Source of the DNA: Brevundimonas sp.
Lineage (GTDB): Bacteria > Pseudomonadota > Alphaproteobacteria > Caulobacterales > Caulobacteraceae
Length of the DNA: 11,263 bases
Assembly: GCA_012270135.1 (NCBI GenBank)
Contig: JAAXIW010000346.1
Location: 1 to 11,263, forward strand
Direction of reading: 5' to 3'
A program made the position numbers and the translations under genes. The notes beneath the pieces are model-generated. The model was given only the letters and a program-made list of their open reading frames with translations, had not been told where the DNA came from and did not search any database. The stretch's first letter is position 1; each line of letters begins with the position of its first letter. Shown here piece after piece: positions 1 through 7,065 of the stretch.

Positions 1-400
1 GCACCATGTCGGGATAGCTGACCCAGTAGGGCGCCGGCACGATCACCTCGTCGCCCGGCGACAGGGTGGCGACCAAGGCGTTGTAGATCACCGTCTTGCC
101 GCCCGGCGCGATGTGCACCTGGTTGGTCTCGTAAGACAGCCCGTTCTCACGCCTGAACTTGGCCGCCACGGCCGCCTTCAGTTCGGGAATGCCGTCGACG
201 TCGGTGTATTTGGTCTCGCCGCGCCGGATGGCGGCGATGGCGGCTTCCTTGATGTTGGCCGGCGTGTCGAAGTCCGGTTCGCCGGCGCCCAGCCCGATCA
301 CGTCGCGCCCCTCTCGCTTCAACTCGCGCGCCCGCGCGGTCACCGCCAGGGTGGCCGACGGCTTGACGCGAGCGAGGGCGGCGGACTGCAGGCTGGGCAT
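1..400 (-). CDS. Class I/II pyridoxal-phosphate aminotransferase, aspartate aminotransferase-like (N-terminal 133 residues; gene runs off the left edge)
   Basis: Likely a cytoplasmic PLP enzyme that transfers an amino group between aspartate (or a related amino acid) and 2-oxoglutarate. Visible are the N-terminal arm, the GLGAGEPDFDTP segment near residue 40 typical of the alphaproteobacterial aspartate/prephenate aminotransferase group, KYTDVDGIPELKAAV, the PLP phosphate-binding turn (IAPGGKTVIYNAL) and the PAPYWVSYPDMV stretch at the window edge. The PLP lysine and C-terminal domain lie outside the window, so substrate cannot be decided. The ATG at 398-400 has a GGAG Shine-Dalgarno 7 bases upstream, and the protein starts as the family normally does. 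It lies 70 bases downstream of the NTF2-like gene on the same strand and is probably a separate housekeeping unit. Family confidence is high; the exact substrate is inferred. Confidence 0.93.
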   Translation of the reverse strand, partial: MPSLQSAALARVKPSATLAVTARARELKREGRDVIGLGAGEPDFDTPANIKEAAIAAIRRGETKYTDVDGIPELKAAVAAKFRRENGLSYETNQVHIAPGGKTVIYNALVATLSPGDEVIVPAPYWVSYPDMV

Positions 401-444
401 GGTGCGACTCCGGGAAGGCGGCCATTCCTTACGCAGTTGCGAAA

Positions 445-466
445 GGCCGATCAAATCGGACCGGCC
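445..466 (-). terminator. Possible weak rho-independent terminator after the NTF2-like gene
   Basis: Just past the TGA of the NTF2-like gene, the minus strand can fold GGCCGGTCCGAT-TTG-ATCGGCC, with an unpaired T and optional outer GGCCG/CGGCC pairing. It is followed by only three T residues and then CGC. The position, between two same-strand genes 70 bases apart, fits the end of the DUF305/LVIVD/NTF2 unit. The short U tract makes it a weak candidate. Confidence 0.3.
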
Positions 467-470
467 GCCG

Positions 471-1019
471 TCACTCGGCCGGCGGCAGATACGCCGGCGG
501 AATCGGCGTGCCCGGGCTCTCGGCCAGCCAGTAGACGCTCATCACCCACCAGCGGCTCCCGTCGTGGAACAGCTGGATGCTGTTGATGCCGCGCATGAAC
601 GGAGCCGGATCGGACAGGCTGCGGACGCTGTCATAGGTCGACCAGACATGGACCATGTGACCGAAGCGTTCGGACCGGCTGGCGATCTCGCGCTCGTGGA
701 AACCGTCGCGGGTCAGAACCGGCCCGCTCCGCTCGATGTATTCCTCCGGCGTGATCGAGCGCGCTACGCCGACGCCCTCGCGGTTGACGCCCGAAGGCAT
801 AAGCCGCGCCGTCGGGTGGAACAGCGAACGGAAGCGGTCCCAGTCTCGCTCCACGCCCGCGTCGCCGGAGATCACGTCGTAGAGGGCCGTGACGATGGCC
901 TCGGGCGAGGCGACGTCGGCCGGGGCCGCGGTATCGACCGGCGGGGCAGGGGGCGTCTGCGCGGCGGCCGGTGCGGCGCAGGTCAGGATCAGCGCGGCGA
1001 CGACGATGGAAAGGCGCAT
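471..1019 (-). CDS. Exported NTF2-like / SnoaL-like protein (182 aa)
   Basis: A small protein of unknown biochemical role with an N-terminal Sec signal peptide (MRLSIVVAALILTCAAPAAA then Q, cleavage near residue 20). The proline/alanine-rich linker at 22-36 leads into an alpha+beta cone fold of the NTF2/SnoaL (DUF4440-like) type at about 37-165. Supporting features are an early helix with PEAIVTALYDVISG, W60-D61-R62-F63 before SLFHPTARL, and closing strands INSIQLFHDGSRWWVMSVYW. The family includes enzymes and ligand-binding proteins, so no reaction can be assigned. The ATG has GGGAGG 4 bases upstream, inside the 11-base gap from the LVIVD gene stop, so the two are almost certainly co-transcribed. 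It is the last gene of the DUF305/LVIVD/NTF2 cassette. The fold call is fairly secure; the function is unknown. Confidence 0.85.
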   Translation of the reverse strand: MRLSIVVAALILTCAAPAAAQTPPAPPVDTAAPADVASPEAIVTALYDVISGDAGVERDWDRFRSLFHPTARLMPSGVNREGVGVARSITPEEYIERSGPVLTRDGFHEREIASRSERFGHMVHVWSTYDSVRSLSDPAPFMRGINSIQLFHDGSRWWVMSVYWLAESPGTPIPPAYLPPAE

Positions 1020-1030
1020 CCGGGCCTCCC

Positions 1031-2911
1031 TCAACCTCGCCGTCCAAGACGGGCGAACAGTTCGGACAGCGCCCGCAGGCGGGCGGCGTCGCCCTTGGCC
1101 GTGTCTTCGGCGATCACCGACGGGAGGGCATGCGACAGCGCGGCCGCTCCGGCCCGGTCGGCGCGACCGCCGCGCCACCGCTCGACCGCCGACCGCGCCC
1201 GTTCGGTCAGTCCGGCCTCGAGGCTGTTCGACCGGGCCAGCTGGTCCAGATAGGCGGCGGCCACGTCGGGGTGATCCTCCCAGACCGGCCGGGTCTGGGT
1301 CTGCGGATTGATCGTTTCCGCCATGACCCGTTCGGCCACCGCGATCTCGGCCGCCGAAAGATGCTCGCTGGGTTCCAGGCTCAGCACGTCGAAGCCGCGC
1401 GCGATCTCGCTGGCGTAGATGCGACCGGTGAACCAGTAGGCCGACCAGTGGCCGCCGACCATCAGCCGCTCCGCGTCGATCGGCCCCCGGTCGAAGTACG
1501 CGATCTCCATCGGTCGGGCCGGGTCGGTGAAATCGACGATCGAGACGCCGCCCTGATACCAGGCCTGCAGCATCAGGTCGCGGCCGGGCACGGGGATCAG
1601 GTTGCCGTTGTGGGCGACACAGTTCTCGGAGGCCGTCTGGGCCGCCGGCAGCTTGAAGAAGCTCTTGCCGACCAGACGGCCGTCCTCGATCGTCGCGATC
1701 AGGTCCGCGCCCCAGGTGTGCGGGTCCTCGGCCCGGCAGCGCGCTGAGGTGCCGCCGCCCCATTCGTCGGTGAACAGCACCTTGTCGCCGGCGGTGTTGA
1801 ACGTGGCCGAGTGCCAATAGGCCATGTCGGGATCGAACAGCTCCGAGACCCGCGCCGGATTTTCCGGGTCCGAGATGTCCAGCAGGATGCCGTTGCCGCT
1901 GCACGCACCGGCCGCCATGCCGATCTCGGGATAGACGGTGATGTCGTGGCAGTGGTTGGTCACGCCGCTGCTCTGGCCGGCGACGCCGAAGCGGCCGCCT
2001 TTCCACAGGCCGGCGATCTCGCCGGTCTCGCGGTCGGCGAAGATGCGCGGCCGATTGACGATGGCGGCCTCGGAAGGTGCGTTCAGCGGCACCTTGATCA
2101 CGTCGATCGAATACAGGGCCGTCTCGGGATTCTCGCCGGGCTCGCCGTCCCGGCAGCCCGCCAGCTCATCGCTTTTGCGCACGCCCGAGGTGGCCGAGTT
2201 GTAGATGTAGAGGACGTTCTCGTCCGTGGGGTGTGGGACGAGGGTGTGGGTGTGCGAGCCCCGGCAGGTCTGCACGGCCGCGATCTGGCGCGGCGCGGAA
2301 AGGTCGCTGATGTCGAAGATGCGGATGCCGCGGAAGCGTTCAGCGTTGACCTCGCCCTCGGCGTCCCTGACGCCGCAGTCCAGCCGGGCCCGGTTCTGCT
2401 CGACCGACATGAACAGCAGGTTTCCGTGCACCGACACGTCGCCCTGCCCACCCGGGCAGACGACCGACAGCACCAGCTCCGGCGGGCCGTCGCCTGACAC
2501 GTCATAGGCGTTGAAGCCGTTGAAGTTGCCGACGAACAGCCGATCGACCGAGAGGGCCATGTCGCTGATGGCCATGGCCAGCGGGCTGTATTTCCGCGGG
2601 GGAAGCGGTGACGCCGGGCCGGCTTCGACCGCCGCGGCGTGGGCCCGCATCGCCGCGATCTCCTCGCGGGTCGGCGGGGCGAAGATGGCTTCCGGATCGA
2701 AGAAGCCGGGCGCGGGGCGCACCGAATGCTCCAGGGTCAGATTGGAGATGGCCTGGCCGGCGTCGTGCAGGCCGGGCGAAAGGGTCGAACGGACGTCGGT
2801 CCCGACCGGAGGCGTCTGTCCGGGCGGCGTCGACTGGGCCTGGGCCGAAGCGGCCCCGAACAGGACGCTGGCCGCGGCGGCGGAGCTCAACAGAAGGCTT
2901 CGGATGATCAT
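1031..2911 (-). CDS. Secreted LVIVD-repeat-like beta-propeller protein (626 aa)
   Basis: A large exported protein of unknown reaction. Residues 1-26 form a Sec signal peptide ending ASAQAQ. Residues 27-115 are a low-complexity lead, about 116-510 a beta-propeller, and 511-626 a helical, Arg/Ala-rich tail. Propeller strands carry repeated GIRIFDISDLSAP / ILLDISDPENPARV / VSIVDFTDPARP units, the signature of LVIVD-type repeats. Histidines recur on most blades: H162, H220 and H222, H320 and H322, H367, H434 and H488, several in a similar place before a strand. Eight cysteines (152, 179, 216, 253, 321, 337, 392, 431) fit periplasmic disulfides. The ATG has GAGGGG 5 bases upstream. It lies 27 bases after the DUF305 gene and 11 before the NTF2-like gene. 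The histidine pattern resembles metal-binding propellers such as selenium-binding protein/methanethiol oxidase, but that link is inference. Confidence 0.85.
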   Translation of the reverse strand: MIIRSLLLSSAAAASVLFGAASAQAQSTPPGQTPPVGTDVRSTLSPGLHDAGQAISNLTLEHSVRPAPGFFDPEAIFAPPTREEIAAMRAHAAAVEAGPASPLPPRKYSPLAMAISDMALSVDRLFVGNFNGFNAYDVSGDGPPELVLSVVCPGGQGDVSVHGNLLFMSVEQNRARLDCGVRDAEGEVNAERFRGIRIFDISDLSAPRQIAAVQTCRGSHTHTLVPHPTDENVLYIYNSATSGVRKSDELAGCRDGEPGENPETALYSIDVIKVPLNAPSEAAIVNRPRIFADRETGEIAGLWKGGRFGVAGQSSGVTNHCHDITVYPEIGMAAGACSGNGILLDISDPENPARVSELFDPDMAYWHSATFNTAGDKVLFTDEWGGGTSARCRAEDPHTWGADLIATIEDGRLVGKSFFKLPAAQTASENCVAHNGNLIPVPGRDLMLQAWYQGGVSIVDFTDPARPMEIAYFDRGPIDAERLMVGGHWSAYWFTGRIYASEIARGFDVLSLEPSEHLSAAEIAVAERVMAETINPQTQTRPVWEDHPDVAAAYLDQLARSNSLEAGLTERARSAVERWRGGRADRAGAAALSHALPSVIAEDTAKGDAARLRALSELFARLGRRG

Positions 2912-2938
2912 GGTGGCCCCTCGGATGATTGGTTCGAC

Positions 2939-3589
2939 CTACAGCCCGGACAGGACGGACTGCATGCGCAGGATTTCGGCCGACTGGTCGGCTGTAACGG
3001 AACTGACGAAGTCGGAGAGCATCGGATCCTCCGCCGTGTCCGGATCGGACAGCAGGGCGTCGACCATGTCCAGCGCGCCTTCGTGGTGCTGGATCATGCC
3101 CTCGAGGAACAGGCGGTCGAACGCGGGTCCGCGCGACGCGGCCAGGGCGGTCATCTGCGCTGGCGACAGCATCCCGGGCATCACCGGCGTTTCCGGGTTC
3201 GCCGGCGCATGGCTCATGCCGTGATGTCCGGCGTGCGGGTCCGCGGCGGCGACGGGCAGGCCGCGCGCAAGCAGCCACTCCTCCATCAGCGCCATCTCGG
3301 CCGCCTGGCTCTGCGCGATCCGCTCGCCCAGCAGACGCACCGTCGGCGACGCGGATCGGTCCGGCATCAGCGCGACCATGTCCACCGCCTGGGCATGGTG
3401 CACGATCATGTGCTGCATGAAGCGCACATCGGCTTCGACGAAACCGGTCCGGCTCATATTGACCGCCTCGGTCGCGCTTATCTCGCGGGACGCCTCGCCG
3501 GGCGCGCCCGGGTTGAAGATCGGCGGCGTCTGGCCCGCGGACGGCGCGCCGAGAATGATCGCGAGGACGAGGGCGGACGTCGGACTCAA
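2939..3589 (-). CDS. Exported DUF305 protein, Met/His-rich, likely copper-associated (216 aa)
   Basis: DUF305 proteins are four-helix, ferritin-like periplasmic proteins; some are linked to copper handling. Two copies of the motif are visible: FMQHMIVHHAQAVDM at residues 58-71 and FLEGMIQHHEGALDM at 161-175, each an M-x-x-H-H-x5-M helix. They are joined by a His/Met-rich linker (H119, H122, H123, M125, H127, M137, M140) that could bind metal. The ATG codons in this frame fall after the hydrophobic export segment (SALVLAIILGAPSAG). I chose the TTG at 3587-3589 because GGAG lies 8 bases upstream and the signal peptide follows at once. A TTG at 3650-3652, 7 bases past the CFA gene stop, would add 21 residues including several arginines and cannot be excluded. 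It heads the DUF305/LVIVD/NTF2 cassette. The family call is firm; metal identity is inferred. Confidence 0.88.
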   Translation of the reverse strand: MSPTSALVLAIILGAPSAGQTPPIFNPGAPGEASREISATEAVNMSRTGFVEADVRFMQHMIVHHAQAVDMVALMPDRSASPTVRLLGERIAQSQAAEMALMEEWLLARGLPVAAADPHAGHHGMSHAPANPETPVMPGMLSPAQMTALAASRGPAFDRLFLEGMIQHHEGALDMVDALLSDPDTAEDPMLSDFVSSVTADQSAEILRMQSVLSGL

Positions 3590-3597
3590 ACGCTCAA

Positions 3598-3601
3598 CTC
3601 C
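3598..3601 (-). promoter_or_regulatory. Shine-Dalgarno GGAG supporting a TTG start for the DUF305 gene
   Basis: Read on the minus strand, GGAG is followed by TTGAGCGT and then the TTG codon at 3589-3587. The 8-base spacing is good and places translation start directly before the signal peptide. No ATG or GTG exists in this frame between the CFA stop and the signal peptide. Confidence 0.5.
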
Positions 3602-3659
3602 GGGGCGGCGGATTCTGGGTCGACAGTAGGTGCCTGTATCATCGGCGCGCAAGGCGATT

Positions 3660-4883
3660 TCAGCCGCCGGGCGTCCTCAGGCCGATCTGGATGACGTCGG
3701 TGCGTCCCGACCTGAATCCCGCCTCGCAATAGGCGAGGTAGAACCGCCACAGCCGGCGGAAGCGCTCGTCGAAGCGCCCGCCCGCCGCGATCCGCTCCCA
3801 GGCCGCCTCGAACCGTTCACCCCACAGATCAAGCGTGGCCGCATAGTCCGCGCCGAACCGTTCCGTGGCGTCCCACACCAGTCCGGCGCCGGCGATCACC
3901 GGCGCGAGGCGTGGTTCCGACGGCAGCATGCCGCCCGGGAAGACATATTTCTGGATGAAGTCGGGCCGCCGACGGTAGCCCTCGTACAGCTCGTCCCGGA
4001 TCGTGATGATCTGCAGCCCGGCTCGCCCCTCGGGCTTCAGCACCCGGCTCAGGGTGTCGAAATAGCCGCCCCAGTACTGCTCCCCCACCGCCTCGAACAT
4101 CTCGATCGAGGCGACACGGTCGAAGCGGCCCTCCACATCGCGGTAGTCGATCAGCTGGATATCGACCCGCTCGTCGAGCCCCGCCTCATGGATGCGCCGC
4201 CGCGCGAAATCATGCTGCTCGCGCGAGATGGTGATCGCCGTCACCCGGGCGCCGACCTCACGCGCCGCGTATTCGGCGAAGCCGCCCCAGCCGCAGCCGA
4301 TCTCGAGCACCGATTGATCCCGGCGCAGGTCCATCATCGCCGCCAGCCGGGCGTACTTGTTTCGTTGCGCCTGCTCCAGGCTCTGGCCCGGGGCGTCGAA
4401 CCGGGCGGCCGAATAGGTCATCGAGCCGTCCAGCCACTGGCCGTAGAAATCGTTCCCCAGATCGTAGTGGGCGTGGATGTTGCGCCGCGAGCCGCGCCGG
4501 CTGTTGCGATTCAGTCCATGGGCCAGCCGGTTCAGCGTGTTCAGCACCGGATTGCCGTCGACCAGTCGGCTCAGCCGGTCGTAGTTGTCGGCCAAGGCCT
4601 CGAGCAGGGTCGCAAGGTGCGGGCTGTCCCATTCGCCGGCCATATAGCCCTCGGCGAAGCCGATATCCCCGCCGACGATGGCCCGCCGGACGCTGCGCCA
4701 GTCGGTGATCCACAGAACGGCGGTCCGGCCGGGCTCCCGCCCTTCCAGATGATGCACGGCGCCGTCCGGCAGGCTCACGGTCAGCCGCCCCCGGTGCCAG
4801 CTGGACGCCAGCAGCCGCATGAACAGCCCGGCGCCCAGGGAGAACGCCGACCGGTCCGCCGCGAGGGACGCGACCGCGGTCAC
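3660..4883 (-). CDS. Cyclopropane-fatty-acid-synthase-like SAM-dependent phospholipid methyltransferase (407 aa)
   Basis: A member of the CFA synthase family, which uses S-adenosylmethionine to add a methylene or methyl to the double bond of membrane phospholipid acyl chains. Length is normal. Visible are the N-terminal lipid-binding region (1-130), HAHYDLGNDFY at 137-147, the SAM loop VLEIGCGWGGFAEYAA at 192-207, the acidic YRDV near 247, IEMFEAVGEQYW at 260-271 and FGADY at 343-347. Against remembered E. coli Cfa, bicarbonate-site residues E239 (E264 here), I268 (I293) and Y317 (Y347) are kept, but C139 becomes A159 and H266 becomes Q291. The start is the GTG overlapping the DUF1365 TGA (GTGA); an upstream ATG at 4944-4946 lies inside DUF1365. 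As third gene after a flavoprotein and DUF1365, it may be a methylase of the UfaM/UfaO/CfaA kind rather than a true cyclopropane synthase. Confidence 0.93.
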   Translation of the reverse strand: MTAVASLAADRSAFSLGAGLFMRLLASSWHRGRLTVSLPDGAVHHLEGREPGRTAVLWITDWRSVRRAIVGGDIGFAEGYMAGEWDSPHLATLLEALADNYDRLSRLVDGNPVLNTLNRLAHGLNRNSRRGSRRNIHAHYDLGNDFYGQWLDGSMTYSAARFDAPGQSLEQAQRNKYARLAAMMDLRRDQSVLEIGCGWGGFAEYAAREVGARVTAITISREQHDFARRRIHEAGLDERVDIQLIDYRDVEGRFDRVASIEMFEAVGEQYWGGYFDTLSRVLKPEGRAGLQIITIRDELYEGYRRRPDFIQKYVFPGGMLPSEPRLAPVIAGAGLVWDATERFGADYAATLDLWGERFEAAWERIAAGGRFDERFRRLWRFYLAYCEAGFRSGRTDVIQIGLRTPGG

Positions 4884-5650
4884 GACGCCGACGCGATCAT
4901 CGGGGCCGGGCGGCGCGCCAGCGTCACCGGCACGCCCTTCAGCCACAGCCGCAATGCCTCCCAGTGGATCGCCGCGACGACCTTCCAGGTCAGCAGCGGA
5001 AAAGTGAGGGCGGCGCGGGCCAGCGCCCCGTTGGTCAGCGGCCGGCGTTCACCCCACAGGCTGGCGCTCAGCAACGGCCCGTCGGCGTCGTCGCAGCCCA
5101 CCGTCAGGGCGACATTCTCGCCCGGAGCGCGGCCGCGGAAGCGGTACCGCATCTCCATCTCCATGAACGGCGAGACGTACAGGCTCTTGGCGCAGGTCTG
5201 GCGGAACGGGCCGCCGTCATCGCCGGGCGTGACCGCGAGATCGTACCAGCGCCGCTCGCCGAAGGTGCTGGAGACCTCGTAGCTCAGGGCCGCCAGCCGG
5301 CCGTCGGCGGCGTGGCAGTAGTAGACGCTTATCGGATTGAAGACGTAGCCGAACACCCGCGGCATGGTCAGCAGCCGGATCGCGCCTCCGCCGAGGTTCA
5401 CGCCGATGGCGGCGAGTCGCGCCTCGACCTGGGCCCGCAGCGGCCGCCCCGAGCCGTCGCCGTGATCGCGGTCGAAGAACGAGAACAGATTCCGCCGATT
5501 GCGCGAGAACAGCTTCAGCCGCCGGTCGAGCCCGTCCACCTCCGCCAGATCCAGCAGCAACCAGAACACACGCTGCTCCAGCCGATGGCGGCGCGGGCGG
5601 AGGCGCTGGTGAACCACCCGCCCGGCGTAGAGGGCCGAGGCCGCGGTCAC
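4880..5650 (-). CDS. DUF1365 family protein (256 aa)
   Basis: DUF1365 proteins have no firmly assigned reaction but are almost always encoded between an FAD amine-oxidase-like protein and a CFA-type methyltransferase, as here, so a role in modifying phospholipid acyl chains is likely. Family hallmarks: YAGRVVHQRLRP at 8-19, LDLAEVDGLD at 33-42, the FDRDHGDG turn near 59-66, TMPRVFGYVFNPISVYYC at 95-112, YEVSSTFGERRWYDL at 124-138 and KSLYVSPFMEMEMRYRFR at 155-172. No signal peptide or clear multi-pass membrane pattern is seen; it may sit at the inner face of the membrane. I chose the GTG that overlaps the flavoprotein stop (GTGA), because upstream extension to 5815 gives only arginine-rich shadow sequence from the flavoprotein. 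The CFA-like gene follows with another GTGA overlap, so expression is probably coupled. Confidence 0.92.
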   Translation of the reverse strand: MTAASALYAGRVVHQRLRPRRHRLEQRVFWLLLDLAEVDGLDRRLKLFSRNRRNLFSFFDRDHGDGSGRPLRAQVEARLAAIGVNLGGGAIRLLTMPRVFGYVFNPISVYYCHAADGRLAALSYEVSSTFGERRWYDLAVTPGDDGGPFRQTCAKSLYVSPFMEMEMRYRFRGRAPGENVALTVGCDDADGPLLSASLWGERRPLTNGALARAALTFPLLTWKVVAAIHWEALRLWLKGVPVTLARRPAPMIASAS

Positions 5651-6993
5651 GCCGCCGACTCCATCGCGCGTACGGCGTCGCCGACCTGGATGCGTCCGCT
5701 CTCGTCGGCCACCGACCAGGGACGACGGACGCCGCCGAGCTGTTCGGCCACGGCCAGGCCGGATTGCAGCCCGTCCTCGTGAAAGCCGGAGCCGAAATGG
5801 GCCCCGCAGAACCACACCCCGCCTTCACCCTGCAGATCCCAGAGCCGGGCCTGGGCCCGCAGCGCGGCGCCGTCGAAGATCGGATGCTCGTAGAGTTCGC
5901 TGCGCAGCAGGGCGTCGGCGCGCGGCGGCTGCGGCGGATTCAGGGTCACGAACAGATCCTGTCCCGGCAGGCCCTGCAGCTTGTTCATCCAGTAGCTGAC
6001 GCACAGCCCGTCCGGCGAGCCGATGTAATTCCAGCTGGCCCACGCTCTCCGTCGCTTCGGCATCAGCGCCGGATCGGTGTGCAGCACCGCCAGATTGCGG
6101 CTGTAGCGGAATGCGCCCAGTGTCCGGCGTTCGGCCTCGCTCGGCTCGTCGAGCAGGGCGAGGGCCTGATCCGCGTGGGTGGCGATGACCACATGATCGA
6201 ACCGTTCCCGGCGACCGGTCCGTTCACTGACGATCACGCCCTCGGCGGTGCGGCGCACCCCCACGACGTCCCGGCCAAGGCGAACGCCGGAGCCGAGGAC
6301 CGCGGCGATCCTGTCGACATAGGCGCGGCTGCCGCCGGTCACGGTGCGCCAGATCGGGCGCCCGAGCAGTTGCAGCAGTCCGTGGTTGTCGCAGAAGCGC
6401 AGGAAGGAGGCGGCCGGATAGTCCATCAGGGCCTCGGTCGGGGACGACCAGATCGCCGCCGCCATCGGCAGCAGGTGATCGTCGCGGAAGGCGGTGCTGA
6501 ACCGGCCCTGCTGCAGGAAGGCGCCCAGCGACATGTTCGGATCCTTCAGCGTCGCCAGCGCGGCCGGCGCCTCGCGATAGAAGCGCAGCACCTCGGACAG
6601 CATGGACCAGAAGCGGGGACGCAGCATGTTGCGGCGCTGGGCGAACAGCGCCGGCGCGGCGTATTCGAACCGGCCCTCCTCGAGCGACACCGAGAACGAC
6701 ATGTCGGTCGGCCGGCTGGCCACGCCGAGATGGTCGAACAGGGCGATCAGGTTCGGGTAGGTCGCCTCGTTGAAGACGATGAAGCCGGTGTCCACCGCGA
6801 TCGGTCCGGTCGCGGCATTGGCCGTGACCGTGTTGGTGTGCCCGCCCAGCCGGTCGGCTTTCTCATAGAGCACCACCTCGTGCTTCTGTTTCAGCAGCCA
6901 TGCGCATGACAGGCCGGAAATCCCGGATCCGATCACCGCGATCCGCAGCGGTGTGGGCGACGGCCCGTCGGTCGAAACAGTCGTGAGGCTCAT
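5647..6993 (-). CDS. FAD-dependent amine-oxidase-like flavoprotein, candidate fatty acyl desaturase (448 aa)
   Basis: The N-terminus carries a Rossmann dinucleotide fold, IAVIGSGISGLSCAWLL (GxGxxG at 22-27), followed by VVLYEKADRLGGHTNTV with the ribose-binding Glu at 44. This is typical of the NAD(P)/FAD-binding amine oxidase/phytoene desaturase superfamily. DTGFIVFNEATYPNL and the C-terminal FAD-closing VWFCGAHFGSGFHEDGLQSGLAVAEQL motif are also present. The same kind of protein heads FAD/DUF1365/CFA operons under RpoE-ChrR control. In Rhodobacter sphaeroides the desaturase UfaD of furan fatty acid synthesis is, as I recall, of this type. Equivalence is an inference from family and context. 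I chose the ATG at 6991-6993 (GGAG, 5-base spacing); an in-frame GTG at 7024-7026 sits almost at the predicted transcription start. The gene is transcribed divergently from the sigma factor. Confidence 0.92.
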   Translation of the reverse strand: MSLTTVSTDGPSPTPLRIAVIGSGISGLSCAWLLKQKHEVVLYEKADRLGGHTNTVTANAATGPIAVDTGFIVFNEATYPNLIALFDHLGVASRPTDMSFSVSLEEGRFEYAAPALFAQRRNMLRPRFWSMLSEVLRFYREAPAALATLKDPNMSLGAFLQQGRFSTAFRDDHLLPMAAAIWSSPTEALMDYPAASFLRFCDNHGLLQLLGRPIWRTVTGGSRAYVDRIAAVLGSGVRLGRDVVGVRRTAEGVIVSERTGRRERFDHVVIATHADQALALLDEPSEAERRTLGAFRYSRNLAVLHTDPALMPKRRRAWASWNYIGSPDGLCVSYWMNKLQGLPGQDLFVTLNPPQPPRADALLRSELYEHPIFDGAALRAQARLWDLQGEGGVWFCGAHFGSGFHEDGLQSGLAVAEQLGGVRRPWSVADESGRIQVGDAVRAMESAA

Positions 6994-7032
6994 GCGAACT
7001 CCGTTCGGCCCTCGAACGGGCGGCACGGTTGC

Positions 7033-7061
7033 TGTTACGTCGAGCGCCGGACATTGGATGA
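7033..7061 (-). promoter_or_regulatory. ECF11/RpoE-type promoter of the flavoprotein-DUF1365-CFA operon
   Basis: On the minus strand, -35 TCATCC (7061-7056) is followed by exactly 16 bases and CGTAACA (7039-7033). The spacing and the CGTA of the -10 are identical to the promoters at 7066-7094 and 9572-9600. The -35 has one mismatch to TGATCC, so this may be the weakest of the three. By the same geometry the transcript would begin about 7025-7027, giving a leader of about 33 bases before the ATG at 6993. Confidence 0.7.
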
Positions 7062-7065
7062 GGTA

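Noticed and set aside
1594..1599. Additional TGATCC-like -35 matches, for example on the minus strand near 1595 and 987 and on the plus strand near 1271 and 10615
   Set aside because: They lie inside coding regions and lack CGTA at the 16-base spacing shared by the three accepted promoters.
471..2006. A 511-codon minus-strand frame suggesting one long fusion upstream of the NTF2-like protein
   Set aside because: The part above 1019 is the shifted shadow of the LVIVD propeller; the real protein begins at the ATG at 1017-1019 with a signal peptide and Shine-Dalgarno.
2912..2938. Possible ECF-type promoter (TCATCC on the minus strand) before the LVIVD gene
   Set aside because: No CGTA follows at 16 bases, and the segment is the short gap within a tight gene cluster containing the Shine-Dalgarno.
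3590..3659. Possible sigma-70-like promoter for the DUF305 gene (TTGCGC and TACTGT, 18 bases apart)
   Set aside because: The match is too weak to report as a feature; the region could equally be read through from upstream.
3630..5282. A 550-codon open frame on the plus strand across the CFA-like and DUF1365 genes
   Set aside because: It is antisense to two well-recognised families, has arginine/proline/alanine-rich composition typical of GC-rich shadow frames, and shows no domain.
4880..5815. Longer 311-codon form of the DUF1365 protein starting at 5815
   Set aside because: The additional N-terminus is arginine-rich shadow sequence within the flavoprotein gene; family similarity begins right after the GTG at 5650, which overlaps the flavoprotein stop.
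5764..6909. A 381-codon plus-strand frame antisense to the flavoprotein
   Set aside because: Low-complexity shadow frame with no recognisable motif, opposite a clear FAD-binding protein.
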